Source of the DNA: Gammaproteobacteria bacterium
Lineage (GTDB): Bacteria; Pseudomonadota; Gammaproteobacteria; Eutrophobiales; Eutrophobiaceae
DNA length: 64,000 nt
Reading direction: 5' to 3'
Assembly (NCBI GenBank): GCA_004297165.1
Contig: SCUJ01000008.1
Span: 1-64,000 of the forward strand
The position numbers and the translations under genes are program-made. Of this stretch, positions 26,492 through 35,908 are shown piece by piece. How positions within the stretch are numbered: position 1 is the stretch's first letter; each line of letters starts with the position of its first letter. The notes beneath the pieces are model-generated. The model was not told where the DNA came from. It saw only the letters and a program-made list of their open reading frames with translations, and did no database searches.

Positions 26492-27423
26492 GGGAGCAGA
26501 CCTTTAAGTTCGCCGGCCCGCAATAGCAGGATGAGGGTGATCACGGCCAGCCCGCCGAATAACCAACGGCCAAGCAGCGGGAACCAGTAACCGAACAGCG
26601 GTTGTTTGATCTTCTGGGTCTCGATGGTATCGCGCGCGGCATGCCGCGCGTGCCGCAGCCGGACCAACGTATCCCCCTCCCCCCAGGCCACCATCAACGC
26701 CTTGTGACAAAGGATGTTAATCAATCTGGGGATGCCGCGGCTGACCTGATGCAGATAATCGACGGCCTGTCCGGAAAAGAGGTCCTTGCGGCTCATGCCC
26801 GCCACGACCAGGCGGTGCCGGATATACGCCTTGCACGCGACCTGGTTCAACGGCAGGAGACGGTAGGAAAATGTGATGCGCTGGCGCAATTGCCGCACCG
26901 AGGGTTGTTCCAGCAGGTCGTCGAGTTCGGGTTGCCCGAAGAGAACGACCTGGATCAGTTTCCTTTTTTCAGTCTCGAGATTGGTCAGGAGCCGCAGGGT
27001 CTCCAGCGTCTCGACCGGCATGGCCTGCACCTCGTCGAGACACAGGACCACGGTCTTCCCGTCCCGGTAATGCTCCATGAGTCGGTCAGTGATGTGTTTC
27101 AACATCGCATACTGGGTTGCGTTTGCCTCATATTCGATCTCGAGTTCATCGGCTATGGCGTACAACAGGCTCTCGGGCTTAAGGTAAGGATTATGGATAT
27201 AGGCGGAGACGGCCTGGTCGCCCAGAGACTTCAGCAATTTCCGGCACAGCAGGGTCTTGCCCACCCCGACCTCGCCGACCACCTTGATGAACCCCTCGCC
27301 GCTGCGCAATGCCACCACCAGGACATTGAGGGCATCCTGGTAACCCGCGCGGTTCATGAAGAACTCCGTGTCGGGGGTGATGGTGAAGGGCAGGGCCTTG
27401 AGGTTGAAATGTTCGAGATACAT
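26488..27423 (-). CDS. mshM: MshM AAA-type ATPase
   Basis: A 311-residue ExeA-family ATPase beginning MYLEHFNLKALPFTITPD. Walker A is GEVGVGKTLLCR (~45-56) and Walker B VVLCLDEVQAM (~127-137). Unlike ExeA of type II secretion it ends in a single membrane helix (LFGGLAVITLILLLRA) with no peptidoglycan-binding domain. It likely helps place or assemble the secretin through the cell wall with MshN. It lies between mshL (24 bp upstream) and mshN (4-bp overlap). Confidence 0.92.
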   Translation of the reverse strand: MYLEHFNLKALPFTITPDTEFFMNRAGYQDALNVLVVALRSGEGFIKVVGEVGVGKTLLCRKLLKSLGDQAVSAYIHNPYLKPESLLYAIADELEIEYEANATQYAMLKHITDRLMEHYRDGKTVVLCLDEVQAMPVETLETLRLLTNLETEKRKLIQVVLFGQPELDDLLEQPSVRQLRQRITFSYRLLPLNQVACKAYIRHRLVVAGMSRKDLFSGQAVDYLHQVSRGIPRLINILCHKALMVAWGEGDTLVRLRHARHAARDTIETQKIKQPLFGYWFPLLGRWLFGGLAVITLILLLRAGELKGLLP

Positions 27424-27447
27424 GGTGCGTGCCGGTCGGTCGGGGGA

Positions 27448-29229
27448 TCAAGGTCCCGCCGGAAGCCTCGATTTCAGCGTGGTGTTCAGATCCCGCAGCG
27501 TCTCGAGGGAATCCTGCATGTCGGCATTCCAGGTCCGGCCGTCGTCCACGACGACAGGCTTAAGCAGGATGACCAGCTCGCTCTTCTGGGAGGATTTCTT
27601 GACGTGCTTGAAGAGATTGCCGAACAGCGGCACATCCTTCGCGCCCGGCGTCCCGGCCGTCTGATCGTTGATGATGTCCTGCATCAGGCCGCCAATGACG
27701 ATGACCTGCCCTGACGCGGCGCGGACGATGCTGTCCGTCTCACGCACCGTGCTGCGGGCGAGCGGGATCTCCTGGGTCGCGGTGCCGATGGTGACGGTCT
27801 TCTGCTGGTCCACCACATCGCTGATGGAGGGGTGGATGTGCAGGGTGACATTGTTATCTCCGCTGATCTGCGGGGTGACATCGAGCGCCACCCCCGAGAA
27901 GAACGGCGTGAGCGTGACCGATGGATTAGTTGTTGTGGTATTGCCGGAGGCAACGCTGGTCGAGGAGATATCCGTGACGAAGAATTCGTCCACGCCAACC
28001 TTGATCACCGCCTTCTGGTTATTGAGCGTCGCGACCCTGGGACTGGAAAGCACCTGTACATTGCCCTGGGATTCCAGCAGCTCGATGAAGGAGCTGAAAT
28101 CGCCGATTTTGAGCGCGAGCGAGAATACGCCGCCGAAGGCGGAGGTGACCGCCCCGTCGATGGGGATGGCGGGGCTGCGGGTCACGACGCCGCTGACCGG
28201 GCCCGGATCCACAGGGTCGAGCGAACCGCTGGCCCCGGCGATGTCGCTGACGCCGCTCTCATTGACCAGCACGCTACCGCCGCCCACCTGTGAGCCGGTG
28301 ATGGAATTCGTTCCGGACTGCAAGAGCCCGCTCCAGTTGATACCGGTCTGGAATCCGTCAAACAGGCGGACCTCGATGATCTTGGCCTCCAGGATCACCT
28401 GCCGCTGCACGATCAACTGCGTCGCCTCGAGAAAGCGCTCCACCTCCCGGAGTTCACTCGGCAGGGCCCGCACGACCACGACGCCGGATTGGGGATTAAC
28501 CACCACGCCCCGGCCTTCACCGGTGCCGACGATCGCCTCGATGGAGGTCTTGACCTCCTGCCAGAAGGTCGTCTCGGGCAGATCCGTATTGATGGTGGTC
28601 CCGGCCGGGACCGACTCCCGCCTTGCGCCGCCGCCTTCGTCCTCGGTGCCGAGGATGGTGAGCGATCCCGAACTCACCAGGGTCCGCGATTCCCCGGAGC
28701 GGTTGATGTTCAGATAATTGATCTGATAGATCCGCGCCTGCAACCGACCCGGGAGGACCTGGAAACCGTAACCGGTATTGACGAACTCATAACCGTAGAC
28801 ATCGCGCACGGCCTGCAACACATCCGGTATCGTCACATTCGAGAGGTTGAGCGTAATGCTCCCCGATACCTCGGGATGCACGACCATGTTGTATTTGGTG
28901 CCATCCACGAGACTCATGAAGAATTGCACCGCGGGGACGTTATTGACCGTCACGTCGAAGCGTTCCTCGTCCACGAGTTCAGGCAGTTGCGAGGATCCGA
29001 GGGCGATGCTCGGGATCAACGCGCTGGAGACCGCGGCCGGTACCGGCAGCTTCTCGTTCGACTCGATCCCAGCGGCGATCTCCTGGTCCATCGCCACGGC
29101 GACATCATCCTTGGCCTTTTCGATGGCGCAACCGCCCAGCAGTACGGTCAACAAAAATGAATGCAGCAGGGTCATCCCCCGCATGGTTTTCAGCAACACT
29201 GAGGTCTGGTTTATGTTTCTGATAATCAT
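27448..29229 (-). CDS. mshL: MshL outer-membrane secretin
   Basis: A 593-residue secretin that forms the outer-membrane gate for the pilus. A signal ends in the lipobox-like LLGGC (around residue 34 from the ATG at 29229), so it is probably a pilotin-independent lipoprotein. An N0/STN-type domain lies at ~95-165, N1-like domains follow, and the secretin beta domain runs ~360-570 with the terminal VPLFGNLFKHVKKSSQKSELVILLKP signature in part. The ATG at 29229 overlaps mshK by 4 bp; ATG codons 15 and 18 codons later give a shorter signal. Confidence 0.94.
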   Translation of the reverse strand: MIIRNINQTSVLLKTMRGMTLLHSFLLTVLLGGCAIEKAKDDVAVAMDQEIAAGIESNEKLPVPAAVSSALIPSIALGSSQLPELVDEERFDVTVNNVPAVQFFMSLVDGTKYNMVVHPEVSGSITLNLSNVTIPDVLQAVRDVYGYEFVNTGYGFQVLPGRLQARIYQINYLNINRSGESRTLVSSGSLTILGTEDEGGGARRESVPAGTTINTDLPETTFWQEVKTSIEAIVGTGEGRGVVVNPQSGVVVVRALPSELREVERFLEATQLIVQRQVILEAKIIEVRLFDGFQTGINWSGLLQSGTNSITGSQVGGGSVLVNESGVSDIAGASGSLDPVDPGPVSGVVTRSPAIPIDGAVTSAFGGVFSLALKIGDFSSFIELLESQGNVQVLSSPRVATLNNQKAVIKVGVDEFFVTDISSTSVASGNTTTTNPSVTLTPFFSGVALDVTPQISGDNNVTLHIHPSISDVVDQQKTVTIGTATQEIPLARSTVRETDSIVRAASGQVIVIGGLMQDIINDQTAGTPGAKDVPLFGNLFKHVKKSSQKSELVILLKPVVVDDGRTWNADMQDSLETLRDLNTTLKSRLPAGP

Positions 29230-29582
29230 TGCTCGTCAGTCGCTCCGGATGCCGGACTTTTGATATCCCGAATCAGTAATTTAACGGCGAAGCGTTGTTG
29301 ATCCCGCAACAGGATTACCTCCGCCGGATTTATCTCGATGATGCGCGCCCCATCCAGGGCGTCTCCCTCCCGCACGAGTTTGCCGTTGAGAATGGCGGTT
29401 TTCCCTGTGGGCTTGATCTTTATTCCGCTCAGGGCCCAGAGCATCTCCTCACCCTGTGCGTAAGACCGGGTCTCCATCAGGCTGTCATATTCATAAGGCT
29501 TGGTCGGGTCGATTGAAGTCAGGGCCGCCGCCGCATTGGCAAGGGCCAGGGAAAGCAGTGTTGTGCTGAATACCTTGCGCAT
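29226..29582 (-). CDS. mshK: MshK-like periplasmic protein
   Basis: A 118-residue secreted protein: signal peptide MRKVFSTTLLSLALANAAAA, then a small domain resembling the PilP/GspC homology region (LSGIKIKPTGKTAILNGKLVREGDALDGARIIEINPAEVILLRD), which in related machines links the inner-membrane complex to the secretin. Its stop overlaps the mshL start by 4 bp. It lies 5 bp after mshJ. Confidence 0.88.
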   Translation of the reverse strand: MRKVFSTTLLSLALANAAAALTSIDPTKPYEYDSLMETRSYAQGEEMLWALSGIKIKPTGKTAILNGKLVREGDALDGARIIEINPAEVILLRDQQRFAVKLLIRDIKSPASGATDEQ

Positions 29583-29587
29583 GGTCG

Positions 29588-30274
29588 TCAGATGCTTATC
29601 CAGTTGCTGTCCAGACTTATCGTATACAAAGTTAACGTGGTCACGGCCAGGGGATATTCCGTAACCTTGTAATCGATGCCTTCCCAGAAAAAACCGCCCG
29701 CAAGCTTTTCGAGCGCCTCGATGTATGCCAGGGTCTCCAGAAAACCGCCGCGGAATTCGATCTTCATCCCGTGCCGGTAGGCCGCGTTCAGGCCCTCGCG
29801 CGCGCCCTCGGCTGGCTTGGTCTCAGCGGCAGCGCCGCCTTGTGCCTCATCCAGCAAGGGCGTGGCGCCCAGACCCTGCAGGCGTATCAGCGCGAGGCCG
29901 GCTGTTCGATTCAGCACCTGTTGCAGGATGTCCGGCATCTGTTCCGGAGCGACGAGATTCACGGTGGCTTGCTGCAACGCCTCCTGCCCCAGCCGGATCT
30001 CCTCGCGCAGGGTCTGGAGGCGGGCGCGGTCGATCTCTTCGGGATCGCTGTTCAAACGGCGGGACATCTCGTCCAGTTGGGAATTCAAGGTCTGAAGCTG
30101 ATTGCTTTTCTCTCCCAGTTGCTGTTGCAACGCGGTCTGCTCCTTCAGGATGGGCTCCATCAACCAGGCATACCAGCCTAAAAACAGAATGACGAGGATC
30201 CCCGTCATGACGATCCCACGCTCCCTGAGACTGAGATCATCGATCCTCGCCAGATAGGATTTCAGTATTTCCAT
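29588..30274 (-). CDS. mshJ: MshJ (PilO-like) protein
   Basis: A 228-residue bitopic protein. I start at the ATG at 30274 (MEILKSYLARIDDLSLRERG); the longer frame is a shadow of the upstream pilN-like gene. One membrane helix (~24-43), a long coiled coil (EQTALQQQLGEKSNQLQTLN, to about residue 115), and a C-terminal alpha/beta domain that fits the PilO/GspM fold. It should pair with the PilN-like protein encoded just upstream to form the alignment complex. Confidence 0.88.
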   Translation of the reverse strand: MEILKSYLARIDDLSLRERGIVMTGILVILFLGWYAWLMEPILKEQTALQQQLGEKSNQLQTLNSQLDEMSRRLNSDPEEIDRARLQTLREEIRLGQEALQQATVNLVAPEQMPDILQQVLNRTAGLALIRLQGLGATPLLDEAQGGAAAETKPAEGAREGLNAAYRHGMKIEFRGGFLETLAYIEALEKLAGGFFWEGIDYKVTEYPLAVTTLTLYTISLDSNWISI

Positions 30275-30281
30275 ATCGCCG

Positions 30282-30875
30282 TCACTCGCCGGTCGCCACC
30301 ACGAACAGGACCCGATCCGGTTCCTCGCCTGAGCGCTCCAGTTCGACGGTATTGAAACTGCTGTTGTCGAAGACCTCGGCCTCCGCCAGGCGCTTGATAT
30401 AGACGGGCACCAGCTCCGGATCGATCGACACGCCATTGATGGTCAGCTTGCGGCCGCCGGAGGCGAGGTTGAACGAGGTAAGCCAGGCGCCATTGACATG
30501 GCTTTCGGCCAGGGCCTCCAGATGGGCGGAAAATCCCGTATTATTGCCGATCGCGCCGGAGGTGAGCGCGCTCCGCGCCAGGTTGATCCGCTCGAGTTCG
30601 AGTTCGGCGCGCTCCAATTCGCCTTTGACGATGCCGCCGGCTTGCCGCGTGGCCAGATCCGCCGAGACTACTTCTATCCTTTCGGTCAGTTTGAGGAACT
30701 GCGCGTTGTTGCGATCCAGTTCTTCGCGAAACGGTTGCAGTTGTAATTTGCTGTAGAGATAAATCCCGCCCAGCACCACGATGAAAAAACCGGTGATCTG
30801 CAGCATCGCAACCGCGGAGAAGACCTTCTTCTGTTTGCGGAAGATGGGTTGATAGAGATTTATCTGCTGTCTCAT
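30282..30875 (-). CDS. PilN-domain alignment protein (MshI2-like)
   Basis: A 197-residue bitopic protein starting MRQQINLYQPIFRKQKK. The INLYQP motif is the conserved cytoplasmic tail by which PilN binds the groove of PilM-type ATPases. A single membrane helix (~21-41) and coiled coil (~50-105) precede a ferredoxin-like domain. It sits between mshI (4-bp overlap) and mshJ, the usual pilM-N-O order, so the three should assemble together. Confidence 0.9.
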   Translation of the reverse strand: MRQQINLYQPIFRKQKKVFSAVAMLQITGFFIVVLGGIYLYSKLQLQPFREELDRNNAQFLKLTERIEVVSADLATRQAGGIVKGELERAELELERINLARSALTSGAIGNNTGFSAHLEALAESHVNGAWLTSFNLASGGRKLTINGVSIDPELVPVYIKRLAEAEVFDNSSFNTVELERSGEEPDRVLFVVATGE

Positions 30876-31813
30876 AGCGCCTTGCTCTCCAGTCGCAAGG
30901 CCGAGCCGATGGCCATGATGCAGGCGGATTGAACCGCCGCGGGGACCGGCGTCTCGACATCGATCAACTGATTTATGTCCATGGTTTTCACGGCGATCCC
31001 CAGTTGTTCCGCGAGGTGCTTTTCAATGCCGGGGATGGCCCTGGGCAGCGGCGTAAGCACGAGGTTGCCAATGGCGGGTTGGGAGAAGTTACTCTCGTAA
31101 TAGTCCATGGATCGCTGGATCTCGACCGTGATCCGATCCAGACGCGGTGCGGCGCTTTCCAGACTGCCGCCCAAGGCCTCGTATCCGGTCTCGATGCGCC
31201 GGGATAGATACAGGTTCGATTGACGGGTTATGGTTATCAAGCCGCGTTGGCGCCCCAGATGGAGAACGGCAACGCCGGCGACGTCTTCAGGCATCAGCGC
31301 AGCGATGTTTCTGATTGCGAGTTCGGGGATATCAATCACTTCCAATCTCAGATCCGCATTCGTCAGCAGGCTGACCACGCGTTTGATCCATTCCGCCTTG
31401 ACGGCGACGGCATACATCATCCGGCGATTCGCAGTGGTTCTCTGGTTCGGGATATCGAATACATCGATTACCGCATCGTCGATATGAAAATCGATCAGGT
31501 CTTTTACGCGCCAGCGGATGGCGGCTCGTAACTCGTTGGGCGGGACGTCCGGCGCCTCCACCAGGAGGAGGGAATAACTGCCCAATTCCAGGGCAGAGAC
31601 ACACTGCGGTCTGCCCAGGTCATGTTCCCTGACCAGGCGAACGACCTCGGCCCCCTGTATCGCCGTGTTCTCTACCGGCAGGAAGGCGCACAACTCCAGT
31701 GCGGGGGTGGTATCGCGATCACGGCGCACCCTCGCGCAGGTGATGCCATCTTCTCCGGGACAGACGGAGACCAAGGCATTCTTGTCGATTTTTTTTCCCA
31801 AGAAACCAAGCAC
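30872..31813 (-). CDS. mshI: MshI, PilM-like actin-fold protein
   Basis: A 313-residue cytoplasmic protein with actin-like fold features (VSVCPGEDGITCARVRRD at the N-terminus, IDIPELAIRNIAALMPED mid-protein, and a C-terminal AIGSALRLE helix). PilM-like MshI recruits the INLYxP tail of the PilN partner to link motor and alignment complexes. It is the first gene of the 13.7-kb locus, with about 218 bp of AT-rich upstream DNA as promoter region. No mshH (csrD) precedes it. Confidence 0.9.
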   Translation of the reverse strand: MLGFLGKKIDKNALVSVCPGEDGITCARVRRDRDTTPALELCAFLPVENTAIQGAEVVRLVREHDLGRPQCVSALELGSYSLLLVEAPDVPPNELRAAIRWRVKDLIDFHIDDAVIDVFDIPNQRTTANRRMMYAVAVKAEWIKRVVSLLTNADLRLEVIDIPELAIRNIAALMPEDVAGVAVLHLGRQRGLITITRQSNLYLSRRIETGYEALGGSLESAAPRLDRITVEIQRSMDYYESNFSQPAIGNLVLTPLPRAIPGIEKHLAEQLGIAVKTMDINQLIDVETPVPAAVQSACIMAIGSALRLESKAL

Positions 31814-32031
31814 TTAAAGCACCCGTCTCATCAGTTCAAGTGTTCGGCGGCTACCCCATTGCCGCCAGGAAATCTGTCAGGTCTGAAATCTAATAAAGTT
31901 CGATCTTTCTAACAGATAAGTTAAGTTTTTCACTCAAACTAACTAAAGTCAATGTATTTTCTTGTTATCTATGACTTTTTCAGAACCGCACATGGGGCTA
32001 TAAGGCCAAGGTGGCGACCCCCTGGTTTGTC
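31814..32031 (-). promoter_or_regulatory. AT-rich leader of the MSHA-like operon
   Basis: A 218-bp gap between gpsA (ends 32032) and mshI (starts 31813), clearly AT-richer than its surroundings around 31880-31980. A TTGACT hexamer on the minus strand (31947-31952) is a plausible -35, but the -10 at 17-bp spacing (AAAACT) is weak. No strong hairpin terminator for gpsA is evident. I regard it as the promoter zone of the locus without fixing a start site. Confidence 0.35.
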
Positions 32032-33033
32032 TTAATCCTGCTCGTTTCTGGGGTCCCTGGAGAGTAATTGTTGTACTGCGGCTTGGGGCGAGATCTCGCC
32101 ACTCAACACCTTATATATTTGTTCGCCAATCGGCATCTCCACACGGTATTCCGCGGCCAGGCTGCGCAGGGCCTCGGCGGTGCGCAGTCCCTCGATCGCC
32201 TGCCCAATCTCCCGCCTGGCGTCCGCCAGGCTTTTACCCGAGGCGAGAGCCAGGCCCAACCGGCGATTCCTGGACTGGTTATCGGTACAAGTGAGGACCA
32301 GATCCCCGATCCCGGCTAGACCCATGAAGGTTTCCTGCCGTGCGCCCATGGCCACCCCGAGGCGGGTGATCTCGGCGAGGCCCCTCGTGATGAGCGCCGC
32401 GCGCGTGTTGGCGCCGAAACCCAGGCCATCGGCGATCCCCGCTGCGATCCCCATGACGTTTTTCAACGCCCCGGCAATCTGTACGCCAATCAGGTCATTG
32501 TGAGTGTAGACCCGAAATACCTCGTTGTGGAAAAACGCGGCGAACTCCGCCGCCACGGCCGGATCGTCCGAGGCGATGGTAACCGCCGTCGGTAAACCCG
32601 CTGCAACTTCGGCGGCAAAAGACGGCCCAGAGAGCACCCCGAGCGACGCCATGCCAAGGTGGTCGCGGACAATGGCATGGGACAAGGCATGGGTGCCCGG
32701 TTCAAGGCCTTTGCACGCCAGACAAAACTTCACGTCCGTGCGCAGCCTGCCCTCCAGTCTCCGCAGAACCTCATGCAGACCGTCGCAGGGCACGGCGATG
32801 ACGACGGCCCGCGCCTCGCCGAGCAGGGGCTCGAGTGCCTTGCGCGGTTGCAACGCGGCTGGGAATGCCACCCCGGGCAGATGCCGGTTGTTGACCCGGT
32901 CCCGCGTCAGGTTCTCGATGTGGGTTGAATCGACGTCCCAGAGATCGACCGCATGACCGTTGCGCGCAAGCACGATCGAAAGCGCGGTCCCCCAGGAGCC
33001 GGCGCCAAGAACCAATAATCGATCATTCGCCAT
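32032..33033 (-). CDS. gpsA: Glycerol-3-phosphate dehydrogenase [NAD(P)+]
   Basis: A 333-residue cytosolic enzyme making sn-glycerol 3-phosphate from dihydroxyacetone phosphate for phospholipid synthesis. N-terminal Rossmann motif VLGAGSWGTALSIVLARNG; LSGPSFAAEVAAG and the substrate-binding/catalytic Lys region GALKNVMGIAAGIADGLGFG are intact; GLAGIGDLVLTCT follows. The gpsA-secB-rhodanese order matches E. coli (yibN-grxC-secB-gpsA) but without grxC. Confidence 0.97.
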   Translation of the reverse strand: MANDRLLVLGAGSWGTALSIVLARNGHAVDLWDVDSTHIENLTRDRVNNRHLPGVAFPAALQPRKALEPLLGEARAVVIAVPCDGLHEVLRRLEGRLRTDVKFCLACKGLEPGTHALSHAIVRDHLGMASLGVLSGPSFAAEVAAGLPTAVTIASDDPAVAAEFAAFFHNEVFRVYTHNDLIGVQIAGALKNVMGIAAGIADGLGFGANTRAALITRGLAEITRLGVAMGARQETFMGLAGIGDLVLTCTDNQSRNRRLGLALASGKSLADARREIGQAIEGLRTAEALRSLAAEYRVEMPIGEQIYKVLSGEISPQAAVQQLLSRDPRNEQD

Positions 33034-33126
33034 AAGGTAGCATCACGAGATCTCTTCCGGGGATTCAACCTCAGTCTGATTGGCTAGGGACATGCGCGCC
33101 GTGGCGTCCCGTGAAGCCTTCGCCGA

Positions 33127-33624
33127 TCAGTGCTTGGTCTCCGCGTCCGGCGTCTGTTCCGCCTGCCTGGCCAGTTTTTGCATATACAGCGCCTCGAAAT
33201 TGATGGGCGCGAGCAGGAGTTGCGGGAAGCCGCCCCGCACGACCAGGTCGGAGACCGCCTCGCGGGCAAAGGGAAACAGGATGTTCGGGCAGTGCGTGGC
33301 CACCATCCTGCCAATCCCTTCCTCATTGAATCCGCTGATCTGAAAGATCCCGGCCTGATGCACCTCGATCAGATAGACGCTCTTTTCCTCGAAACTCACC
33401 GTTATGGTGACCGCCAGCACCACCTCGTAATGATCCTTGCCCAGGGCCTTCGCGGTGTTGCCGATATCGAGATTGACCGTGGGTTTCCATTGCTCCTGGA
33501 AGATCTGCGGCGAGTTTGGCGTCTCGAAGGAGATATCTTTTGTGTAAATCTTCTGCAGGGAGAAGATGCCTGTCACCTTCTCGCCCTGGGCGTTGGTGTC
33601 GGGATTGGTTTTAATGTCGTTCAT
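33127..33624 (-). CDS. secB: Protein-export chaperone SecB
   Basis: A 165-residue SecB, normal length. It holds precursors unfolded and passes them to SecA. The conserved core is visible: FSLQKIYTKDISFETPNSP near residue 20, WKPTVNLDIGNTAKALGKDHYEVVLAVTI, then VHQAGIFQISGF and the CPNILFPFAREAVSDLVVRGGFP segment. The SecA-contacting acidic patch of the beta sheet is present. It lies between gpsA and the rhodanese gene on the same strand. Confidence 0.97.
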   Translation of the reverse strand: MNDIKTNPDTNAQGEKVTGIFSLQKIYTKDISFETPNSPQIFQEQWKPTVNLDIGNTAKALGKDHYEVVLAVTITVSFEEKSVYLIEVHQAGIFQISGFNEEGIGRMVATHCPNILFPFAREAVSDLVVRGGFPQLLLAPINFEALYMQKLARQAEQTPDAETKH

Positions 33625-33666
33625 CGTTGTTTCCAGTGCCTTGGTTCAACATTCATGGGGGGAAGA

Positions 33667-34092
33667 TTATTTGGCGCGGCTCAGGGGCAGGCCGGCGGCC
33701 TGCCAGGCGTTCAAACCGCCCCGCAGGTTATAAAGCTTGTCGAGGCCCGCGGCCTTGAGGGCCGCGATGCTCTTTACGGATGTCCCGCCGCTGTCATAAC
33801 AGACTACCGGCCGGTCCCGGTATTTTTCCAGTTCCCGAATCAGCCCGACGAGTTCCGCCGCAGGGATATTGATCGCGCTCAGCACGTGACCGCCGTTGAA
33901 TTCACCGGCGCCGCGCATATCGAGGATGACCGCGTCCTCGTGATTGATGAGCCGCGTCATCTCCGCCGGCGAGACCTGGGGGATCCCGCTGAAACTGTCC
34001 TTCATGAGATTCCACGCCAGGAGGGCGATTACCGCAACCAATGCGCCCACCAGCACGAGATGATTGCCTATGAATTCGGGAAGATGCTCCAT
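33667..34092 (-). CDS. yibN: Membrane-anchored rhodanese-like protein (YibN type)
   Basis: I start at the ATG at 34092, giving 141 residues: one N-terminal membrane helix (LVLVGALVAVIALLAWNLM) and a single rhodanese domain with active-site loop VVCYDSGGTSV; the catalytic Cys is present. The upstream extension of the open frame is non-conserved. Probable sulfurtransferase or Cys-phosphatase-like enzyme at the inner membrane; its substrate is unknown. It is divergent from gpmI. Confidence 0.9.
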   Translation of the reverse strand: MEHLPEFIGNHLVLVGALVAVIALLAWNLMKDSFSGIPQVSPAEMTRLINHEDAVILDMRGAGEFNGGHVLSAINIPAAELVGLIRELEKYRDRPVVCYDSGGTSVKSIAALKAAGLDKLYNLRGGLNAWQAAGLPLSRAK

Positions 34093-34284
34093 GAAATCGG
34101 ATCCGTATATGGAATTAGAATAAGGGTACAAACGTAAAACGCGGCCATGATACGTGATATACCCCGGAGAGAAAACCTGTCGCTGTCCCATGGCTCTTTC
34201 AGGCGCATCATCCCCTCCGGATATTCCGGGACGCGTTTCATGCTAGAATCTGGCCTCATCCCACCAATCGGTTGCCGAATCCCG

Positions 34285-35874
34285 ATGATCAAATCGCCGC
34301 AAAACAGACCGCTCGCGCTCATCATCCTCGACGGCTGGGGTTATTCTGAAAATCCCACCTGGAACGCCATACAAGAGGCCCGCAAACCCTGTTGGGACAA
34401 ACTTTGGGCAAACTATCCCCATACCCTGATCGACGCCTCGGGCACGCGCGTCGGTCTGCCTGGCGATCAGATGGGGAATTCCGAGGTGGGCCACATGAAT
34501 ATCGGCTCCGGCCGGGTCATCCGTCAGGAATTCTCGATGATCAGCGCGGCCATCGAAGACGGGACGTTCTTCAGCAATCCGACCCTGAATCACGCGTTGA
34601 AAGATACAGTAAAACGTCAGGGCAGCCTGCATATCCTTGGACTCGTCTCCCCCGGCGGCGTGCACTCGCACCAGGATCATATCGTGGCCCTCATCCGGCT
34701 CGCGGCCCGCTGCGGACTCGGGCGGATCTATCTGCATGCCTTCCTCGACGGCCGCGACACGCCGCCCCAAAGCGCCGGGGATTATCTGCGCGAGATCGAG
34801 ACCCGGATGGCGGAGATCGGCAGAGGCCGGATCGCGAGCATCACCGGACGCTATTACGCCATGGACCGGAACAACAACTGGGAGCGGACCCGGATCGCCT
34901 TCGAACTCATCACCGCCGGGCGCGCGGAATTTCACTCTCATGACGCTCAAACCGCGCTGGCCGCGGCCTACGCCCGCGGCGAGACGGATGAATTCGTCAA
35001 GCCGACGGGCATCCCGGACGGCGACGACTTGGTTATCCGTGTGCAACCCGAAGACCTGGTAGTATTCGCCAACTTTCGTGCCGATCGGGCGCGGCAACTC
35101 TCCCGCGCCTTTAACGACAAGGATTTCCAGGCGTTCCCGCGGGACTTCGTATCGCCGGAAGGCCGTTTCATCTCCATGACCTCCTACAAGGAAGAATTCA
35201 AATTCCCGGTCGTCTTTCCGAAACTGCGGCACAAGAATGTACTCGGCGAATATCTGGCCAAACTCGGTCTGCGCCAGCTCCGCATCGCCGAGACGGAAAA
35301 GTACGCGCATGTAACCTTCTTCTTCAACGGCGGCGAGGAGGTGGTGTTCGACCATGAGGACCGGATCCTGGTCCCCTCCCCGCCGGTGCCCACCTACGAC
35401 CTGAAGCCGGAGATGAGCGCCTTCGAGGTTGCCGATAAGATCGTGGAGGCCGTCCGCGCCGGGACCTATGACGTCATCATCGCGAACTTCGCCAATGCCG
35501 ACATGGTGGGACATACCGGGATTCACGCGGCCGCGGTCCGGGCCATCGAGGCCCTGGATCAATGCCTCGACCGGATCGTCGAGGCTATCCTGCGCGCGGG
35601 GGGCGAACTGTTGATCACCTCGGATCACGGCAACGCGGAGAAAATGCTCGATGACTCGGGCGAAAAACCGCAGCCGCATACCGCGCACACCAGCAATCTC
35701 GTGCCCCTGATCTACGTCGGCCGCAAGGCCGGGATGTTGCCGGGCGTCGGCGCGCTCTGCGACCTCGCCCCCACCATGCTGTACCTCATGGACCTCGCGG
35801 TCCCGCCGGAAATGACCGGGAGGCGATTGCTCCAACTGCATGCGCCAGAGATCCAGACCGTCGCGGCGGGCTAG
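34285..35874 (+). CDS. gpmI: 2,3-bisphosphoglycerate-independent phosphoglycerate mutase
   Basis: A 529-residue two-metal (Mn) enzyme interconverting 3- and 2-phosphoglycerate. The start at 34285 (MIKSPQNRPLALIILDGWGY) begins at the first strand with the metal-ligand Asp; the open frame extends 46 codons upstream without conservation. The catalytic Ser loop GNSEVGHMNIGSGRV and the C-terminal metal sites NADMVGHTG and ITSDHGNAEKM are intact. It is first gene of gpmI-envC-ctpA-yibQ. Confidence 0.97.
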   Translation: MIKSPQNRPLALIILDGWGYSENPTWNAIQEARKPCWDKLWANYPHTLIDASGTRVGLPGDQMGNSEVGHMNIGSGRVIRQEFSMISAAIEDGTFFSNPTLNHALKDTVKRQGSLHILGLVSPGGVHSHQDHIVALIRLAARCGLGRIYLHAFLDGRDTPPQSAGDYLREIETRMAEIGRGRIASITGRYYAMDRNNNWERTRIAFELITAGRAEFHSHDAQTALAAAYARGETDEFVKPTGIPDGDDLVIRVQPEDLVVFANFRADRARQLSRAFNDKDFQAFPRDFVSPEGRFISMTSYKEEFKFPVVFPKLRHKNVLGEYLAKLGLRQLRIAETEKYAHVTFFFNGGEEVVFDHEDRILVPSPPVPTYDLKPEMSAFEVADKIVEAVRAGTYDVIIANFANADMVGHTGIHAAAVRAIEALDQCLDRIVEAILRAGGELLITSDHGNAEKMLDDSGEKPQPHTAHTSNLVPLIYVGRKAGMLPGVGALCDLAPTMLYLMDLAVPPEMTGRRLLQLHAPEIQTVAAG

Positions 35875-35908
35875 CCCAAAACTCCTGACCGCCCCGCCAC
35901 TCCCCGGC